The position numbers were made by a program, and so were the translations under genes. This document shows positions 47,089-58,308 of a stretch of 64,000 nt of DNA, piece after piece. The stretch covers positions 310,001-374,000 of the forward strand of contig JBAIAA010000662.1 in NCBI GenBank assembly GCA_037893245.1, written 5' to 3'. The notes beneath the pieces are model-generated. The model was not told the DNA's origin. It saw only the letters and a program-made list of their open reading frames with translations, and did not search any database. Source of the DNA: Crossaster papposus. Taxonomy: Eukaryota > Echinodermata > Asteroidea > Velatida > Solasteridae. Position 1 is the stretch's first letter; the number at the start of each line of letters is the position of its first letter.

Positions 47089-50041
47089 TGGACACTCTAT
47101 AAACACTGGTTATTAAAATCATGGTTGTAAAATCATGGTTAAGTACTGTCTGTTTGGGTGTTTGTTTGTTTGTTTGTTTGTTTACAGGATTATGGAATAA
47201 CTACTGATTTTAACGAAACTTGATGAGTAGATTGCTTATGGGTCAAGGATGATTCCGTTAAATTGTCAGATTGATCTGGATCCCAATCAGGAATCTGGAT
47301 CACCTTGAATAATTGTTTAATATTGGGAGATGTTGTTTTTGCCGTTGCGTGTGTTTTTGTCAGTTTTGGCAGTGGTCTGCGCTCTATTGTGCCTTTTTTT
47401 CTAGTTAAAAATCTTTCTTTGACAATACTTATAATGCTAGTTGTCATGCTGACCTGAACTGATTAATGTGCTTAGGTTTTTTAATGTAATACGTTGAGTT
47501 TGGGGCATCAATTGTGTGTCGACACCATGATTAGGTTACTGGATATGTGCACGATATAAATGTATATAATTATTACTACATGTATATTTTTTTTCATTTT
47601 AATATCAAATTTTATATAAAAGGGGGGTGAGTTTATAATTGGCACTTTTGACAATAATTGGCAATATTTTTCAAATTTTTACAAAAATGTACTTTTCTAT
47701 AAATTTCATGGATATTTTTTTATCAGAATCATGAAAAAAACCATATAATTAAAATGTAATGATGATTGGTAATTTTCATTGGTAAAAATTAAATGTATGT
47801 AAATATAAATACAACTTGTAATTGCCAATTTTTGAATAAAATTTTAATAAAAATGCAAGTCTCAAATTTTCTTTTTTAGCTGATTTTGATAACAATGCAA
47901 GGCTTACCCCTTACAATTTATAATTTTTCAGAAAAATTAAATTTTGGCTAATTTTAATAAAAAGGCAAGGCTAACCCCTTACAATTTATAATTTTTCAGA
48001 AAAATCTCATTTTGCCTAATTTTAATAAAAAAAGTAAGGCGTTAACCCCTTACAATTTTAATTTTTTTCAGAAAAATCTAATTGGGCCTCATTTAAATAA
48101 AAAGACAAGGCTAACCCCTTACAATTTAAAAATTTTCAGAAAACTCAAATTTTGCCTAATTTTAATAAATAGGCAAGGCTTACCCCTTACAATTTATAAT
48201 TTTTCAGAAAAATCAAATGTTGCCTAATTTTAATAAAAAGGCAAGGCTAACCCCTTACAATTTATAAATTTTCAGAAAACTCTAATTTTGCCTAATTCCA
48301 ATAAAAAGGCAAGGCTAAACCCTTACAATTTTAAATTTTTCAGAAAAATCTAATTTTGCCTAATTTTAATAAATAGGCAAGGCTAACCCCTTACAATTTT
48401 TTATTTTTCAGAAAAATCAAATGTTGCCTAATTTTAATAAAAAGGCAAGGCTAACCCCTTACAATTTTTAATTTTTCAGAAAAATCTCATTTTGCCTAAT
48501 TTTAATAACAAAGTAAGGCTAACCCCTTACAATTTAAAGTTTTTTCAGAAAAATCTAATTGGGCCTCATTTAAATAAAAAGACAAGGCTAACCCCTTACA
48601 ATTTATAATTTTTCAGAAAACTCTCATTTTGCGTAATTCAAATAAAAAGGCAAGGCTAACCCCTTACAATTTATAATTTTTCAGAAAGCTCTAATTTTGC
48701 CTAATTTTAATAAAAAGGCAAGGCTAACCCCTTACAATTTATAATTTTTCAGAAAAATCAAATTTTGTCTAATTTTAATAAAAAAGGCAAGGCTAACCCC
48801 TTACAATTTTAAATTGTTCAGAAAAATCTATTTTTGCCTAATTCAAATAAAAAGGCAAGGCTAACCCCTTACAATATTAAATTGTTCAGAAAAATCAAAA
48901 TTTGCCTAATTTTAATAAATAGGCAAGGCTAACCCCTTAGAATTTTTAATTTTTCAGAAAAATCAAATTTCGCCTAATTTTAATAAAAAAGGCAGGGCTA
49001 ACCCCTTAGAATTATAAATTTTTCAGAAAAATCAAATTTTGCCTAATTTTAATAAAAAAGGCAAGGCTAACCCCTTACAATTTTAAATTCTTCAGAAAAA
49101 TCTAATTTGACTTGATTTAAATAAAAAGGCAAGGCTAACCCCTTACAATTTATAATTTTTCAGAAAACTCTAATTTTGCCTAATTCAAGTAAAAAGGCAA
49201 GGCTAACCCCTTACAATTTATAATTTTTTAGAAAAATCAAATTTCGCCTAATTTTAATAAAAAAGGCAAGGCTAACCCCTTACAATTTTAAATTCTTCCG
49301 AAAAATCTAATTTGACTTAATTTAAATAAAAAGGCAAGGCTAACCCCTTACAATTTATAATTTTTCAGAAAACTCTAATTTTGCCTAATTAAAATAAAAA
49401 GGCAAGGCTAACCCCTTACAATTTTAAATTGTTCAGAAAAATCCAAATTTGCCTAATTTTAATTAAAAAGGCAAGGCTAACCCCTTACAATTTATAATTT
49501 TTCTGAAAAATCTAATTTCGCCTAATTTTGATAAAAAAGGAAAGGCTAACCCTTTACAATTTTTAATATTTCCAAAAAGTCAAAATTTTGCCAATTTTGA
49601 AAAAAATGCATGGCAATAACCCAAAGTTGTAAGAAAGTTGTAAGGGGGTCTTGCATTTTTATTAAAATTTGATTTATCTGAAAATATTAAAGTTGCAAGG
49701 GGGTTAATTAGCCTTGCATTTGAAGAAAAAAAAATAGTTGTAAGAAAATAGTTAGCCTTGTTTCATTTTCAAATGGGCAAAAGTTATTGTATTTTTTTAA
49801 TAAGAAACTCTATACACAAAAAGACAATCTGCGCATTTTTGTGGTGCTGAACAACTGAACCAAATAGTGACTTCCGCATAGGAAGATTAACCTAAAACCT
49901 TAGCATACGCATGGCCAAACGGGCCCCAAAACAAAAATCACAGATTTTGTCTTTGCTCTTAGAAACAATATTAAAATTTGGGAAGAAAACAAATTCAAAT
50001 CAATTCTAACTGTTTCGTGCAACCAATGTGAGCACGTCTCT
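47089..50041. other. Convergent intergenic region TTC28-like / MRPS2
   Basis: A candidate poly(A) signal ATTAAA lies near 47112, just after the TTC28-like stop. A GTTT microsatellite is at about 47160-47183. The main content is the 66-68 bp tandem array (separate entry). The remainder is AT-rich with no gene. Confidence 0.6.
47870..49580 (+). repeat. 66-68 bp tandem array resembling 3' splice sites
   Basis: About 25 copies of an AT-rich unit containing GGCAAGGCTAACCCCTTACA and, roughly 20 bases on, AATTTTTCAG. Most copies keep CTAAC (a good branch-point word) and a terminal CAG. A few vary at the AG (TTCCG, TTCTG, TTTTAG near 49230-49510). Edges are diverged. No open frame persists through it. 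Confidence 0.95.
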
Positions 50042-51799
50042 TTACCCATCAGTGTCATTTCTCTGAGCCTTGCCTCTCAAGACGGCTGTTTTGAATAGAT
50101 GACAATAAAGATCCATAGCTGAAGAAGAGTCGTCATTCCCTGGTATAGGATACGTTATCAAATTAGGGTTACAGTTGGTGTCCACAACCCCCACCGTGGG
50201 GATGTTCATTTTAGCTGCGTCTGTCACAGCAAGGTGCTCTGTGAAGGTGTTTGTCAGGGTGTGGAAGAAGATGAGTAAATCTGGTAGGCGTGTCCCTGGA
50301 CCATACTGGATGGGAGCGTTGGTAAAGCATCCTCCCTGCCAGAGGCGTGTGTGAGCGTACTCTCCACAATCCTTGGCCAATTGTTCCATTTGGAAGGAGA
50401 ACTGCGGCATGCGATTGATGAACAGAATGATGCCACCTCGGTGTGCAATGTGAGCGGTGAAGTTTAATGCCTCTTGTAGTAGACCCAATGTCTTATCCAA
50501 GTCAATAATGCACTGGTTCTGCCTGGTGCCAAATATATACTTCTTCATGTGAGGGTTAATCAAGCCGTCTCGGTGACCGAGATGAACCCGAGCATTAAAG
50601 AGATCTTGAAGTGAAACCAAGTCCTTCACCTTGAAAAAGTCAGGGTCCTTTAAGGGATCGGTGATCTCTAAAGAGGAATGACTAGCTTCAACTTCTGTAA
50701 ATAAGAACAATTATTTGTGTTAGAGAAAATGATGGAAAAGAAACCCACAATACATATGTTTTAACATTTATTTTCCTCAGAATGTTGATAAAAAGTTTGG
50801 TGTTCATTTGCTTGTCACATTTAATGCCAAATATTTCATCAAAATATGATCAATAATCACAGCTTTTTACACTCACTTTGTTCTGCCGTTCCAATCCTCT
50901 GTTGTGATCCGTAAAATGTAGACAGGCTTGCTTTTGACCAGTAATTGTGTCTAGCAATGGCACCTGAAGATAAATCAAAAGGTAAAATGGTACATTCAAG
51001 GCTTCGCAGAAGGCAAGGTGATGGCCAATGGTCAAGCTGCTTAATCATGTTAACGTTAGGTTAAAGATTATTTTTGGTGTAAAAACAAAATTCCATTTTC
51101 AAAAATTTGACTTTTGCATTTCTCGTTCTACTTCTAAGTTTTATGCATCTTTTATTAACTTTGAAATTGCTTTGGAGTTGTTTCGGAGATGTTGTCGGTG
51201 TGTTGACGGTACTAGTGTGTGTTGTCGATGTGTTCGGGGATAAACCGGGTCACTCACAGCGGCCGGTGGACACAAATTGGTGGAAGGCGAGAAAAGAACC
51301 GCTATTCGTTACGCCAACCTAAACCTGAATCCCCTCGCCAAACCTTAACCAGCAGTTCGCGCCAGGATTATTTTAACATCACCAAGCCGATGGGCGGGAT
51401 TATTTTTAACGAAACTCGATCCGAGGCGTGTTCAGGCCAATAGTACGGGGAAGCACACCCACGCATTTCCGGCCTTGCTCGCTGCTGACAGACATTTCTG
51501 GCCTTGCTCGTGGCGTGCTTATGGCTATGCATCATCCGTTTTGAATCTGGGGAAAACTTTGCGTTAATATATTCGTCATCCGGCGCGAACTGGTTAATAA
51601 ATCGTCTAAGATCAGAAAAGATGACTGTTTAGGTCGTTTGGGAATGTAGTAAATAAGTGGTGTCCGTGTAGGTCTATATGACTCTTTTCCTTGAATAATT
51701 TACAACACAAATAACCATAGAGCTATTATTAATATTATTAAATAACTTACTTTGGAAACGCGAACACTGCGAAAATATATTCCGCATGGAGGCCGCCAT
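50042..51799 (-). CDS. MRPS2: Mitochondrial small ribosomal subunit protein uS2m
   Basis: Structural protein of the mitoribosome small subunit. Exons: 51799-51751, 50963-50877, 50694-50042; phases close, 262 residues against about 296 in human. Seen: the S2 core words [48 protein letters not shown] and [14 protein letters not shown]. The first exon ([16 protein letters not shown]) is basic and serine-rich without acids, as in a mitochondrial targeting peptide. A second in-frame ATG four codons on is an alternative start. The C-terminal end AQRNDTDG is short and polar. Confidence 0.95.
51345..51597. mobile_element. MITE family C, copy 2 (TTAA target site)
   Basis: In MRPS2 intron 1. Ends CCAGCAGTTCGCGCC and GGCGCGAACTGG, flanked by TTAA. 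Same family and orientation as 33247-33468, with internal indels. Confidence 0.85.
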
Positions 51800-52625
51800 T
51801 TTGAAATACTTCGTCCACTAGATAGAGGGCAGCAAACATTAAAGCCGTCACCCAAAATAATAACAATAGAGGGCAGCAAACCGTATGATTATCAATGTTG
51901 TCTTCATAAGCTCAATAGAGGGCAGCATACACAAAATTCAAACTTTAATCGATTTTATCAACAGAGGGCGACAAATACACATAATGTACCTCTGCAGCAT
52001 CACGCCGATTTAGTTTCATCAAGCAAAATTATATTTGGTCTCCAAAACAATAGTTGCTAGTCTTCATCCATACATTAATGAAACCCAACATATTTTTTTT
52101 CAGTGCAGCTAAATTAGGGCCTATAGCCTACTACAAATTAACCCTTTCGTTAGGAAAATCTGAGCATTTAATGTTCATTCTCTAGCCACTTCCTTCATTA
52201 TCAGCTTAATATGATTCGAGAGTTTGAAAGTATCGTTATTTAAAATCAAATATACAGCTTTAAAATAAGGGGAAAAAATCTTAAATTACAGGACTTTGGT
52301 AGACAATATAAAAGTAAGGTAGCACTTTTATTGAGTAACTAGAATAAAAGTAGGGAATTTGGTAGGGACAGGTCAATCAGGTTTGTTCAAGATATGTTTA
52401 AAAACGTACGGGCAATTATTTTGTTGATTCTAAAGAGAACAAATATGCATCAGTTGCATTGTACTGTATTGCCATTTCTCCGGTGTGCTGACTTGACTAT
52501 AGCTATCTTACGACTAGCGATAGCACGTAGGCCTCCCCGTGTTATTCGCTGCATGCGTGTTGAAGCAACATTTTCCAATCAGAGAACATACCGGATAGTA
52601 CGTGAGACCGTTACACCAGTAACCA
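51800..52625. other. Intergenic region between MRPS2 5' end and the ADAMTS-like 3' end
   Basis: Both genes are on the minus strand. AGAGGGCAGCA-type words recur at about 51825, 51870, 51914 and 51963, a short dispersed repeat just upstream of MRPS2. No thrombospondin-like exon or other gene is visible. Confidence 0.5.
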
Positions 52626-55600
52626 TTATTCCAATGGTATTTCGTGATTTGTTATCGTTGGTGCTGGAGTGTCAATGTACGAAAATGTACTGCAATCCTC
52701 GCAGGATACGTCTGTTTGTTTGTTAGTCTGTCTGTTTGCTTTGGTATCTTCCACAGAGTCTTCAAGATGCTGTTTCTGAATTTTTGTTGGAATACACCAT
52801 CCTCTTGAGCACCACTGCAAGAAAAGTCCAAAAATCATAATTTATTTTATATTATTTTGTTGTTAAAAAAAAGAGTTGTAATCAACGAAGATGAACGTTA
52901 AAACCTTGTTATAGATGCGGCCCAGAAGGTTGTCTGTATACCTTTAAGTTACGTAGACCACAACTGGTACCCTGCAAAGCTGGTCTCCCGTCGGTCACAC
53001 ACTCGGTGCCACGCCCATCTTTTTGACACTTCAGCATGCCACAATTTAGCTAGTAATTGTGTTCAAAAAAAGGAGAAATATTGACATTGGTAAGACAGAT
53101 GTGAAAAGATGGTTCAACTCAAGGGATCAGATAAATATTTGCCTTTAAAAATGTTTTAATTTTTTTTCTGTCTTCCTGACTATAATATTTCTGCATGAGT
53201 TTTAAAATACGAATCTAAATTATTCTATTTCAAAGCACGTTTATTTTAGACGTCCAAAATACCTGTCTGTTCTGTTCCTTGCATGCTCTAGCTGGTGCCC
53301 CGTATATCATCTGACACTGGTAATCTGCATCATAAATTCTCCCCGGCATGGCAACTGTCTCCATGGTAATGCTCGAAGACCCATTAGTAGTCGTGGTATC
53401 ATGTAAACAGCTAGAACGTTTTGATCTGAGAAATTGTCAATCAAAAGAAATACTTACCCGAGTCACTTTTTAAGAAAAGAAGATTCTGCCAGAGTTTTAA
53501 CTTTATTTCATCCATATCCATCCTCTGGTGTCAATCAGAGAAACCAGAAAGTTTTTAATCTCTGGTTTCTTAATGGTTTCTTTAGCATTGGACGGGTTTT
53601 CCCCCTCTATATGGGAGGCCAGTTCATCATAAGATAATGCCAGTTAATTCTTACACTCCTGGGCGGCGAAGCAAACGAGAATAATGGGTTATAATGCTCA
53701 AGAACACATCACAGACAGAAGTTTGATTCAAACCCACTAACCCTCTGATGATCATGTTCCATGTTTCTGAAGTGAAATAATTTCTGAGACTTTACAAGGG
53801 ATTAAAACAAACTTGTTTACCTGAGGAATTCCACCAGCGCTCGTTGGCTGCATTGTGACCAGACGAATGTCTTGTGTCCACTGGTTGCGTACCCACTCAT
53901 AATGTTGACACGGTCGGGACAAGGGTTATGATCACCGTCATGACGCATTCCCAAACTTTGAATTGATAGAGAGGAGACATCTGACCAACTTTAGATTCAT
54001 TATGTATTAATTTACGATTTTATAAGTCAGGAATGTTAGGAAAATAAAGAATTAAAACTGACAAGATCAGTTTGTCTAAATTAATCAACCGTTTGGTCGC
54101 AGTACCCACTGCTATTCAGATTCGAACTACGACAGCCGAGCTGTCCACGCTAGCTAGTTTAGTGGTTTAGTGGTAAGACGCCTGCACTAGAATTAAGGAG
54201 GTTGTGAGTTTGAGTCCCGCCCGAATGATTTGTAAAAATTATAATAGCAAAAACTCTCGGGGCAACACTGATACAGTGTTTATTTTAAAAAAAACGTTGG
54301 TGAAGGGCAAAATCCAATTTGGAGTAAAAAATGATATATAATTATGGTCATTTATAGACAGCAAACGTTATTTTTCTCTTACTTACAGGTGTCCAATTTC
54401 GTGAGCTATGGTATGTGAAAGAATCATGGGACTTTTGTCTTCACATAGGGCGCACTGATATTGCGAGTTGCACACTCCTTTGCTGTATGCTACGCCTGTC
54501 GCGTCATAGTTCCCACCTATGTGAATGTCAATTCTGAAGTAAAACAAAAGTCAAAACCTGGGTTCAGTAATCTAAAAACACAAGAAAACTATTTCTTTTG
54601 AGAAATGTTCTGTTAGACTGGCAGTGGTAGGGGGTACGCTCAGAGCATCTGCATTAAAGCATATCCAAATAAAAATGTTTAGGCCTACGTCCTATAGATT
54701 AAAAGGTAGAATACATCATTTGCAGATATCGAACAATTTTACTACCAAATTATAAGGAACTATCTAACTTATTTGAAAGTAAATAATGATTGTAGGCATT
54801 TAGCAAAATGATTGCGCTAGATATCCTGTAATTGTTCAGAAAAAAGAAAACAAATTGTTTAAACAAAATCACGATCGCTAGACGGTGATCGGGAAAAAAA
54901 CCCACAAGAACAACATAAGAACCACTGCCTGGCGCCATTTGGTGCATCCTTAAGCATTTGTATGCTCATTATCTTGTGTCGGGTTCGAATCCAACAACGC
55001 AGTTAATATACACATACCTTGTTATAAGAAATGCAGCATCGTAATGGACTTTCCCGCCATCTTTTGTCATGAAATATGCACGTTGCCACTGACAGAATCT
55101 TCGTAATGACAAGTTGGCATGGTCTGTAAGCTCCAAATCAACCTACAGATAATTAGAATTACACAAGTTGTGACGGTGAAATTTAAAAGAAAAAGTCCCA
55201 AACAACCGTGGAGAATGGACAAAAATACCTACCATATTTTCCTTCAGTGTGTGGATTTTGGCGACGTGGAGTCGGACATAGGTATTCAATGGTTTACTCT
55301 GCCACAGACCAGAAGCCTATAAAAGCAAAATTAATTTATGTGTTTAATGGCAAACACTTTACTAAACTTTACTAAACAAAAATTCAAAAACAAAAATTGA
55401 ATTAAAAATAAAATCCTTAGGCATAATTATTTTTAAAGTTTAGAACAAACTTAAAGGGATCGTATACGTTTGGTAATTACTCCAAAAATTAATGGCAATA
55501 CAAACTTACTTGCTAAGAAGTACAGCAGCTTTGGATAGTATAATGCATTTTTAGAAACTTTTCACTTCGAAGCACTGCGGTTATGGAAAAATATAGCACT

Positions 55601-56866
55601 TGTTATCCCCCAAAATTTGAATCTGAGAAGCGTTACTGCAGTGACGTTTCTCAGATTGTGTATTCCAATGCAGATTATTCTTCCTGCGTGGACATAGTAA
55701 CCGCTCCAGATTTTCGGCAATATCTCAGAATCGCTACCACCTTTTGAAATGAATTTTTGACAGGCTAGTTGTATGGTATATATCTATAACTATATATGAT
55801 TGAAACAAACAGTGGGTTCCAATTACCAAACGTATACGATCCCTTTAAGATGTTAGAAACTCCAATATTTGGATTTATTTGATTAGGTATCTCAAAATGA
55901 AAAAAATGTAGAAGAAATTACCACATTCATCATTTGTGTGATGTAACGCTCAGTATCATCGCCATGGTAAAGATATGAACTTTTGTCAACAACCACAAGC
56001 AGATCTAAGGAAATCGGCCTCGGAGGAGATGCAACAGGAACGTCCGGATCGGAAAGATGGAGATCTAATGGATTGAAGTTAAAAATAATTGATATAAAAG
56101 AAGCGGCTATAATAATGGTTAAATTTTCGTTTTATAAAAATAAAATATAATCTAATAACTCCACCAAGACAGTGAAGGAAAACTGTAGCTTCTAAAATGT
56201 GAGATGGTCACGGAACTTGGCACAGGGCATATAGTGGGGAAAAAACTGGAAAATAATTAATTATGGGTGATTTTGTTGTTAATTTTTGGTATACCTACTA
56301 ACTATATTTGTGTTAAGAAAAAGTATGGAAGTACGTATAAAAGTGTTTTTAAGAGGGGGACATTTTTTCATATCACCGTTGTACAAAACTTCAAAGGCCT
56401 TTTTCATAACATTTTACTTTTGCGACATAAGTGAGAACTTTAAACAGCCATAACTTGTTAACGGAATGTCCGATTGAAGTGCAACAGTATTAGGGGAAAT
56501 TGTATCGTTTTTCGTATTTTTTGGGCGGTTAGGGGAGGGGGAGGGGGGTATATCGGACATTTAAATTGTAGTACCTGGTCGCTGTTTTGCAGCCAGATGT
56601 TGAACACTCTGTCTTTGTTGCTTTCCAATCCGAGAAAGGCGGTATGAAAAGACCTTGGAATGACACAAGGTCAAATTGGTTTTAAAAACAGAAACAGAAA
56701 ACGTAAGCATGAACAGTGTGTCTCCGTTGCGGTCAGACCCAGACCCCCACCCCCACCGACAGACAACCCAACAGTACAGCTAGACGCGAACAAAACTCAC
56801 CTCATTCAGAATAACATAGAGAATCAATAGATAAAATTGAACATCTTTCAGGAAGAGTGGTGACAT
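52626..56866 (-). CDS. ADAMTS-like metalloprotease lacking thrombospondin repeats
   Basis: Secreted metzincin zinc protease of the extracellular matrix. Exons with closing phases: 56064-55922, 55316-55233, 55142-55018, 54533-54387, 53955-53821, 53425-53263, 53049-52942, 52814-52626. Likely N-terminal exons are 56866-56801 (hydrophobic MSPLFLKDVQFYLLILYV) and about 56661-56575 (prodomain-like FHTAFLG...FNIWLQ), but their joins to the catalytic part do not close, so prodomain exons are missing. Seen: start of the catalytic domain (DLLVVVDKSSYLYHGDD), FCQWQRAYF, the zinc motif HEIGHLLGMRHD, the Met-turn IMSGY, then a disintegrin-like/Cys-rich part (PGRIYDADYQCQMIYG, PALQGTSCG, WCSRGWCIP). It then stops after a 45-residue polar tail, before the central thrombospondin repeat that defines ADAMTS proteases. 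Resembles ADAMTS16/18-type catalytic domains from memory. Confidence 0.82.
54151..54320 (+). repeat. tRNA-derived SINE
   Basis: In an ADAMTS-like intron. A-box-like TTTAGTGGTAAGACGC (about 54166-54181) and B-box-like GAGTTTGAGTCCCGC (54206-54220), followed by a non-tRNA tail. A second B-box-like GGGTTCGAATCC lies near 54979. Confidence 0.5.
54699..54850. mobile_element. MITE family B fragment, inverted
   Basis: About 150 bp matching the right half of the 14.2-kb copy in reverse orientation (AAGGTAGAATACATCATTTG, then CATTTAGCAAAATGATTGCG). The distal half is lost. In an ADAMTS-like intron. Confidence 0.7.
55451..55848. mobile_element. MITE family A, copy 2 (TTAA target site)
   Basis: A 390-bp element (55455-55844) with TTAA on both sides and inverted ends AGGGATCGTATACGTTTGG. 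It is inverted relative to the copy in ACE intron 1 and lies in an ADAMTS-like intron. No coding capacity. Confidence 0.9.
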
Positions 56867-58308
56867 TTCGTGTCCAAGTTGTCCTATGCCATAAGAATCC
56901 AAAATCACATCAAATACTTTTAGTTTTAAAAGGATATAAAAGAATGCTCAAAATTATATTGAACTTTGCAACAGCCCTATAAAACTAGCTGCACAGTACA
57001 ACTTTTATTCAACATGTACGATACATGAACAAGCAGCTTGGTAGGTCTATAAGCTCTCGATCGTTTCCCCTTTTCCATCACGGGTCAATGATTTGAACAG
57101 AAAGAGAATAGTTCAGGGCCACCGTAACAAAAAACCTGCACAAATAATTCAGAGTTTGCCGACTGATGAATACAATGCCCCGGCCCTAGTATTGTTATAA
57201 TTATTGGACTAAATATCCCTTATTTTGTTTGGTACTTGCTCTCCATTTTTTTTCTCGGATAATGCTGGTTTCTTCGAAATGGTCATAATAATTAGCATTT
57301 TCACTAATAAATGAAATCGATATGCAAATTATGGAGGCAAGATCGAGGCGAAACCTTCTTGCAGTGCAGCAAAAAGCATAAGCTTCTTGGATGCGGCGAA
57401 GCAGGGGGGGGGGGGGGGGGCTGTAAACGTCGAACGAGGTTGGTTGAGGGGACGTGCCGATGGGGGAGGCGCCGGCGGCATGTATGAACATTTAACCGTT
57501 GTCAATAAAAACCACTTCAAAATCCGTCAATTTGCATGCTATATGTGTAATTTTACACAGTACACAAAAATTACCAAATCAATAATATTTTACACAACTT
57601 GCTATTTATAAGGCAAACTAAAATAAAGCAGACGCCTACATTTTTATAATGCTAAAATTAAACGTTTTACCCACAACATGGAAATAGTCACTTGAACACA
57701 AACTCAAACGGGAAAATACCTCTTGTTTAATTTTTTTAAAATTTTCAACACAATAGAAAATTCTTGTTTGTTTTCAATATGCCAAACTGGTTACTTTGCA
57801 ACAAGTACACACATATTTAAAGAGTTGAATCTATTTTCATTTTATGTACAAAATGCTGATTCAGATAATGTATTTCAATTTTTGTAATAATAAAAAAGAT
57901 GGAATATTTATCAATTAATTGTAATTGTGTGCAATGAATGCTAAACAATAGAGCTATGTTTAAGACATGGTAAAGTAAAACAATCTTGCTACAAATACCA
58001 AACAAGACTCACATTAATCTTAAGAAACTATTCATCACACATATTTCTGAAAGTTTTGTAGATGGTTGAGATGCATCATTTAAGAATATTTTGCCACAAA
58101 CTGTTCATAACTACAATATACAATTACAACAAATAAATGCCGATTCTTGGTACCCCCTCTTAAAAATGAAATAAATTGAAACCAAAAACAAAGTAAAAAA
58201 AACCATCTTGATAAGTAAACTGTAAATAGAGTACAAAATGCAATAAACAAAGCAATTTATTAATATGCTTGGTGCAATGACCCACCCTTTTATCAAGTCA
58301 AACGGAAG
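56867..58308. other. Intergenic region upstream of the ADAMTS-like gene
   Basis: Contains a G homopolymer near 57404-57420 and AT-rich sequence. The open frames around 57.2-57.6 kb run through the G tract and show proline/glycine bias from it. A candidate poly(A) signal for LRRIQ3 is at 58256-58261 (TTTATT on the plus strand), about 48 bases past its stop. Confidence 0.55.

Noticed and set aside
47870..49580. Possible CRISPR array
   Set aside because: The 66-68 bp units are contiguous diverged copies without unique spacers, in a eukaryotic genome. It is a tandem satellite.
54151..54235. A functional tRNA gene
   Set aside because: The A- and B-box-like words are present, but the acceptor stem does not pair and the sequence continues into a SINE-like tail.
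57201..57611. Proline/glycine-rich open frames on both strands
   Set aside because: They exist because of the G homopolymer at about 57404-57420; no splice or family support.
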